Shown: piece after piece, positions 60,932-64,000 of the stretch | Position numbering within the stretch: the first letter of the stretch is position 1 | How the letters are laid out: each line of letters begins with the position of its first letter | From: CALUVN01 sp944323595 | GTDB lineage: Bacteria > Cyanobacteriota > Vampirovibrionia > Gastranaerophilales > Gastranaerophilaceae | DNA length: 64,000 nt | Assembly (NCBI GenBank): GCA_963931255.1 | Contig: OZ006972.1 | Coordinates: 2,170,001 to 2,234,000 of the forward strand | Direction of reading: 5' to 3' | Notes under the pieces: model-generated | The model's database searches: none | Told to the model about the DNA's origin: nothing | The model's input: only the letters and a program-made list of their open reading frames with translations | Position numbers and translations under genes: made by a program

Positions 60932-61010
60932 TATCTATACCTCGCTATGGTAATTTTATCATAAATCATGTTTTGTGTATAATTATAAAAAAGATTAGGG
61001 AGGGGTATCA

Positions 61011-63104
61011 TTGTTTAATAAACTTTTTGCACTGGTATTATCTGTATTATTTTTACTCAACCTGACTATACCGGTCTGGGCTCTTGATATTAAAACCAAT
61101 TCCATAGAAGCTGCCCAAACAGAACAAACTATTGAAGAAGCTATTGTACCGGAACAAATAGAAAAAGAACTGAAAGAACATATCGCAAAAGTTTACGGTG
61201 CAGAACAAACAGATGAAATCTATGCAAATATATTGCAAATTATAAAAGATGCGAAAAAGCAACGCCCGCAAGCACTTGTTAATGAAGACTACAACAGAAC
61301 GTCCGATTGGTACAAAGATGAAATTGTATATATGTTCTACGCTGACCAGTTCGGAGTAAATGATAATAACCAACCCTCCACGTTCAAAAATGCAATAAGA
61401 ATGCTGGATTATCTGAAGCAGCTCGGAATTACCACTATTTATGTGCTGCCATTTGCAGATTCACCGATGAATGATTCCGGCTTTGATGTACGCGATCCGA
61501 GAAACGTAAGGGCAGACCTTGGCGGAATGAAAGAATTTAAAGAATTTCTTGATGCTGCACATCAATACGGATTTAAAGTCAAGGCTGATTTGGTACTAAA
61601 CCACCTGTCAGATCAGCATCAATGGTTTCAGGATGCTCTTAAGGGTGACGTAAGCAAGCTTGATAATTTTGTATATAAAGATAAAATGCCCGAATACACA
61701 ACATATAAAGATGAAAAATTGGGTTTTGTCGCAGAATACAAAGAAGATGACGGAACTATTTCCAAAAGAAGAATAATTTTCCCTGAAATTACTGATTCAC
61801 ACTACAGAAAAGTAACCATAAACGGCAGGGATTACTATCTTTATCACACTTTTTATCCTTTTCAGCTTGATATCAACTGGGAAAACCCCGAAGTCATGTA
61901 CTATGCACTCGGAACAGTTGCTTACTGGGCAAATTTAGGTATAGATATCTTCAGGCTTGATGCGATACCGTACCTGATAAAAGAAAACGGAACAAATGCA
62001 GAAAATCTGCCTAAAACCCATGAGGTTATAAAAATTATAAGCCTGTTTATTCAGGCAACGGCACCACGCTCAGTAATTCAGGCAGAAGCATGCCAGACAC
62101 CTAAAAATATTTTGCCGTATTTCGGGACAGAAAGAAGTATTAACTTGAACATAAACGGCAAAGAAAAAGAACTTGTGAGAACTGACGAATTCCAAATAGC
62201 ATACCATTTCCCTTACATGCCGGCAATCTGGGCATCGCTTGTATCTGCAGACAATAAATATTTCTGGAAAGCACATAAACAAACCCCTAAAATTCCTGAC
62301 TCAGCTACATGGGCAATATTTTTAAGGGTTCATGATGAGCTTACGCTTGAGATGGTTAATGCTAAAACAAGAGAATTAATATATGATGATTTAGAACCTA
62401 AGGGGGCTGAATTTAGAAAAGGCTTCGGTGTAAGCGGACGTATGGCAAACTTCCTTGATAATAATACCGACAGAATCGGCATGGCTTTTTCCATATTGTT
62501 ATCGCTCCCCGGGATACCAATTATCTACTACGGAGATGAAATCGGAAGCCAGAACAATTATTCCTATGCACAGCGCTTTGCAAAACTAAGAGAACTTAAG
62601 CAACGTGGCAAAAATAAAGGGAAAAATAAAGTTGAAATGCTGAGCTATTTTGACAGCAGAGATATCAACAGAGGTGCAATTAAGCGCAGAGCTTTCTATA
62701 ACGCAACACGTGCTGAAAATTCTTTTGAAGGCAAAGTTTTCAAAAAAGTTAAACAGCTGATAGAGGTAAGGAAAAAATATCCGGTAATCGCCAGAGGCGA
62801 CTTTACGCAAATAAAAACAAATGCTCCTGAAATTTTTGCGTATATGAGAACTCTGGGAGATGAACAGATTATTATAATAAATAACCTTGCAGATCATAGA
62901 ACCGTCGCGGAACTTAATATCCCGAATATTCCCTGGTGGAAAAAAGATGACAGTGTATACTTACTGGATTTACTTAATAACAGGAAAAGACGGGTTAACT
63001 ATTCAAAACCGACAAAAAATTTAATTATGCGTCTCAAACCTTATGATTCTGTATGGTTTAAGGTTGAAAAATTACCGGTTGAAGAAAACACACAGGGGAA
63101 TTAA
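61011..63104 (+). CDS. secreted GH13 alpha-amylase-family glycosidase
   Basis: A 697-aa exported enzyme. A signal peptide (LFALVLSVLFLLNLTIPVWA) starts at a TTG codon with GGGAGGGG 5 nt upstream and TATAAT near 60978. A ~75-residue helical linker leads to the GH13 barrel: region I KADLVLNHLSD, region II GIDIFRLDAIPYL (nucleophile D317), region III VIQAEAC (E359) and region IV FLRVHDEL. LLSLPGIPIIYYGDEIGS is also typical. The closest groups by motif are trehalose synthase/amylosucrase-like subfamilies, so it may transfer as well as hydrolyse. It acts outside the inner membrane on alpha-glucans. Confidence 0.88.
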   Translation: MFNKLFALVLSVLFLLNLTIPVWALDIKTNSIEAAQTEQTIEEAIVPEQIEKELKEHIAKVYGAEQTDEIYANILQIIKDAKKQRPQALVNEDYNRTSDWYKDEIVYMFYADQFGVNDNNQPSTFKNAIRMLDYLKQLGITTIYVLPFADSPMNDSGFDVRDPRNVRADLGGMKEFKEFLDAAHQYGFKVKADLVLNHLSDQHQWFQDALKGDVSKLDNFVYKDKMPEYTTYKDEKLGFVAEYKEDDGTISKRRIIFPEITDSHYRKVTINGRDYYLYHTFYPFQLDINWENPEVMYYALGTVAYWANLGIDIFRLDAIPYLIKENGTNAENLPKTHEVIKIISLFIQATAPRSVIQAEACQTPKNILPYFGTERSINLNINGKEKELVRTDEFQIAYHFPYMPAIWASLVSADNKYFWKAHKQTPKIPDSATWAIFLRVHDELTLEMVNAKTRELIYDDLEPKGAEFRKGFGVSGRMANFLDNNTDRIGMAFSILLSLPGIPIIYYGDEIGSQNNYSYAQRFAKLRELKQRGKNKGKNKVEMLSYFDSRDINRGAIKRRAFYNATRAENSFEGKVFKKVKQLIEVRKKYPVIARGDFTQIKTNAPEIFAYMRTLGDEQIIIINNLADHRTVAELNIPNIPWWKKDDSVYLLDLLNNRKRRVNYSKPTKNLIMRLKPYDSVWFKVEKLPVEENTQGN

Positions 63105-63835
63105 TTAGTTTGTCCGGCTCTGTACCCGCACCACGCCATAATAACAGGGAGAACATTTTCGACAGGAATTTTATGCAGCCAGGATGATGCATGCTTAGAG
63201 GTATTTTCTGAAAGATCATCGACAACAGTTGCAGCTTTTTTAGGTTTTAATATTGCAAAAACACCAATAGCATCATCCATATTTGCAATCGCATCTTTAA
63301 AACCTAATTTTCTGTCAGGAACCTTATTATGCGGATCCGTCACCTTGTTAGTAATATTAGAAGCCAGCTGCATACCGAGTAACAACCCTGAAACAGTAAC
63401 AGCTGTTTTAATAGCTACAGTATTAAATTTTCTGCTGTTAGAGGACAAGATAATCCCGCCGGTAACAAGAGCCGCAGGCAGGGCCGCGTTTAAAAATTGG
63501 AAAAGCCCCTCTGTGCGTTTTTCTTTTTTATCTTCTTTAGTTGCGCCAATACTTCCTGTAACGACACCACCAGTTATAGCAGCTGCAGCAAGCCCGACAA
63601 TCTCTTTTAATCCATATTCAACATTCCAAAATCTTACTTTTTGGGACTTAGCCATAACCCCGACTGCGGCTGCCGCACCAAGCGCTGAGCCAACAATAGC
63701 TTTAGTTTTAGTAAATGAATCTGATTGAGCTTTATTGTGATAACGAAAAGTTCGTTTTGTTTTAGGGTCGCTCTGACAAAACGGTAAAAACACATTTGGA
63801 ATATTTGGACTAAGATTATTTACTATGAGTGTCAT
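63101..63835 (-). CDS. hypothetical membrane protein
   Basis: A 244-aa protein I do not recognise. Three or four hydrophobic, Ala/Gly-rich segments occur at about 45-62 (AIVGSALGAAAAVGVMA), 80-100 (EIVGLAAAAITGGVVTG), 115-140 and 150-170. A soluble C-terminal part follows with VTDPHNKVPDRKLGFKD. Start chosen at the ATG 63835: a TATAAT lies 6 nt upstream and no ribosome-binding site is seen, so it may be leaderless. A longer frame would start at TTG (63853), upstream of that box. Its stop shares bases with the GH13 stop (TTAA). Confidence 0.65.
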   Translation of the reverse strand: MTLIVNNLSPNIPNVFLPFCQSDPKTKRTFRYHNKAQSDSFTKTKAIVGSALGAAAAVGVMAKSQKVRFWNVEYGLKEIVGLAAAAITGGVVTGSIGATKEDKKEKRTEGLFQFLNAALPAALVTGGIILSSNSRKFNTVAIKTAVTVSGLLLGMQLASNITNKVTDPHNKVPDRKLGFKDAIANMDDAIGVFAILKPKKAATVVDDLSENTSKHASSWLHKIPVENVLPVIMAWCGYRAGQTN

Positions 63836-63876
63836 ATAAGTATTATAAACCAAACAGAAAAATTTTTGCTATATAC

Positions 63877-63904
63877 TTGACAGCAAAAATTTATTTGATA
63901 GGAT
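63877..63904 (+). promoter_or_regulatory. promoter of tRNA-Val
   Basis: TTGACA (63877-63882) and TAGGAT (63899-63904) with a 16-nt spacer. Transcription should start near 63911, about 17 nt before the tRNA. Confidence 0.6.
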
Positions 63905-63927
63905 AATAAATGTGGCAAGGGCGACAC

Positions 63928-64000
63928 GGGCGTTTAGCTCAGTTGGTAGAGCGTCTCCCTTACAAGGAGAGGGTCAGAAGTTCGAGTCTTCTAACGCCCA
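63928..64000 (+). tRNA. tRNA-Val (anticodon UAC)
   Basis: A 73-nt cloverleaf ending at the window edge. Acceptor is GGGCGTT/AACGCCC with discriminator A, D-arm GCTC-AGTTGGTA-GAGC, anticodon stem TCTCC/GGAGA around CTTACAA, and T-arm CAGAA-GTTCGAGT-CTTCT-like. Whether CCA is encoded lies outside the window. No partial tRNA copy is seen upstream. Confidence 0.94.

Noticed and set aside
1..64000. CRISPR array, insertion sequence or prophage
   Set aside because: No regularly spaced repeats, transposase, integrase or phage structural genes were seen.

Overview
The window looks like a chromosomal segment of a non-photosynthetic relative of Cyanobacteria (Melainabacteria/Vampirovibrionia, most likely a gut Gastranaerophilales-type organism). 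This is inference. It rests on low GC, compact gene packing with many 1-4 nt overlaps, a Ycf23/DUF561 protein otherwise typical of cyanobacteria and plastids, a YidC with the cyanobacterial-style insertion, and a SigF-like sigma factor coupled to a prepilin peptidase. The cell is Gram-negative with Kdo-containing LPS (kdsB, waaA, an MsbA-type exporter, an MlaE permease). I see no insertion sequences, prophage, CRISPR array or rRNA. Nearly all genes are housekeeping.

Layout. 0-5.2 kb (minus): kdsB, a small membrane protein, prmA, accA-accD, a 51-aa CxxC protein, rpmA and rplU. 5.3-12.4 kb (plus): a division/cell wall operon murF-mraY-murD-ftsW-murG-folC. 12.4-18.2 kb: a membrane glycosyltransferase with a Cys-rich tail, Ycf23, a trypsin-like protease, ilvE, MlaE permease and a Lys-rich protein with a possible winged-helix end. 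18.3-25.4 kb (minus): B12/radical-SAM protein, sugar MFS transporter, two degenerate complex I/hydrogenase-4-like membrane subunits, pyrG and gatC. 25.5-32.3 kb: sigma factor-pilD (plus), then the minus-strand operon ppiC-pepP-trmH-dnaA-ruvA preceded by a structured RNA with its own promoter and terminator. 32.4-36.3 kb (plus): tRNA-Gly, mscS, rlmH, an M49-like metallopeptidase and a P-loop kinase. 36.4-39.0 kb (minus): queA, yidC, tRNA-Pro and a short rubredoxin. 39-44 kb: ybgC, rluB/rsuA, coaE (plus); a CHAP-like protein and an ABC exporter (minus). 44-51 kb: tRNA-Leu, rplS, rbgA, rnhB, mnmG (plus); Sel1 and TPR proteins (minus). 51-54.2 kb (minus): trmD, rimM, a new-looking zinc-ribbon/repeat protein and an orphan response regulator. 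54.4-64 kb: two GH13-type proteins and recN (plus), SigA-type sigma factor and waaA (minus), tRNA-Val at the edge.

Most unusual signal. Two unrelated tRNA genes, tRNA-Pro(UGG) and tRNA-Leu(UAG), are each preceded by a partial copy of their own 5' half (tRNA nt 1-11 and 18-29). The D-loop of each copy is replaced by a homologous ~46-nt hairpin element. The boundaries are the same in both copies and the hairpin shows a compensatory A-T to C-G change. At the Pro locus a good promoter places this mimic at the very start of the tRNA precursor. I know of no described element with this architecture. It could be a tiny tRNA-targeting element or a tRNA-leader regulatory device.

Function of the segment as a whole: translation (L19, L21, L27, GatC, tRNA and rRNA modification enzymes), envelope building, replication and repair (DnaA, RuvA, RecN, RnhB) and alpha-glucan metabolism dominate. 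Gene starts were corrected from ribosome-binding sites where the longest ORF was clearly over-extended.
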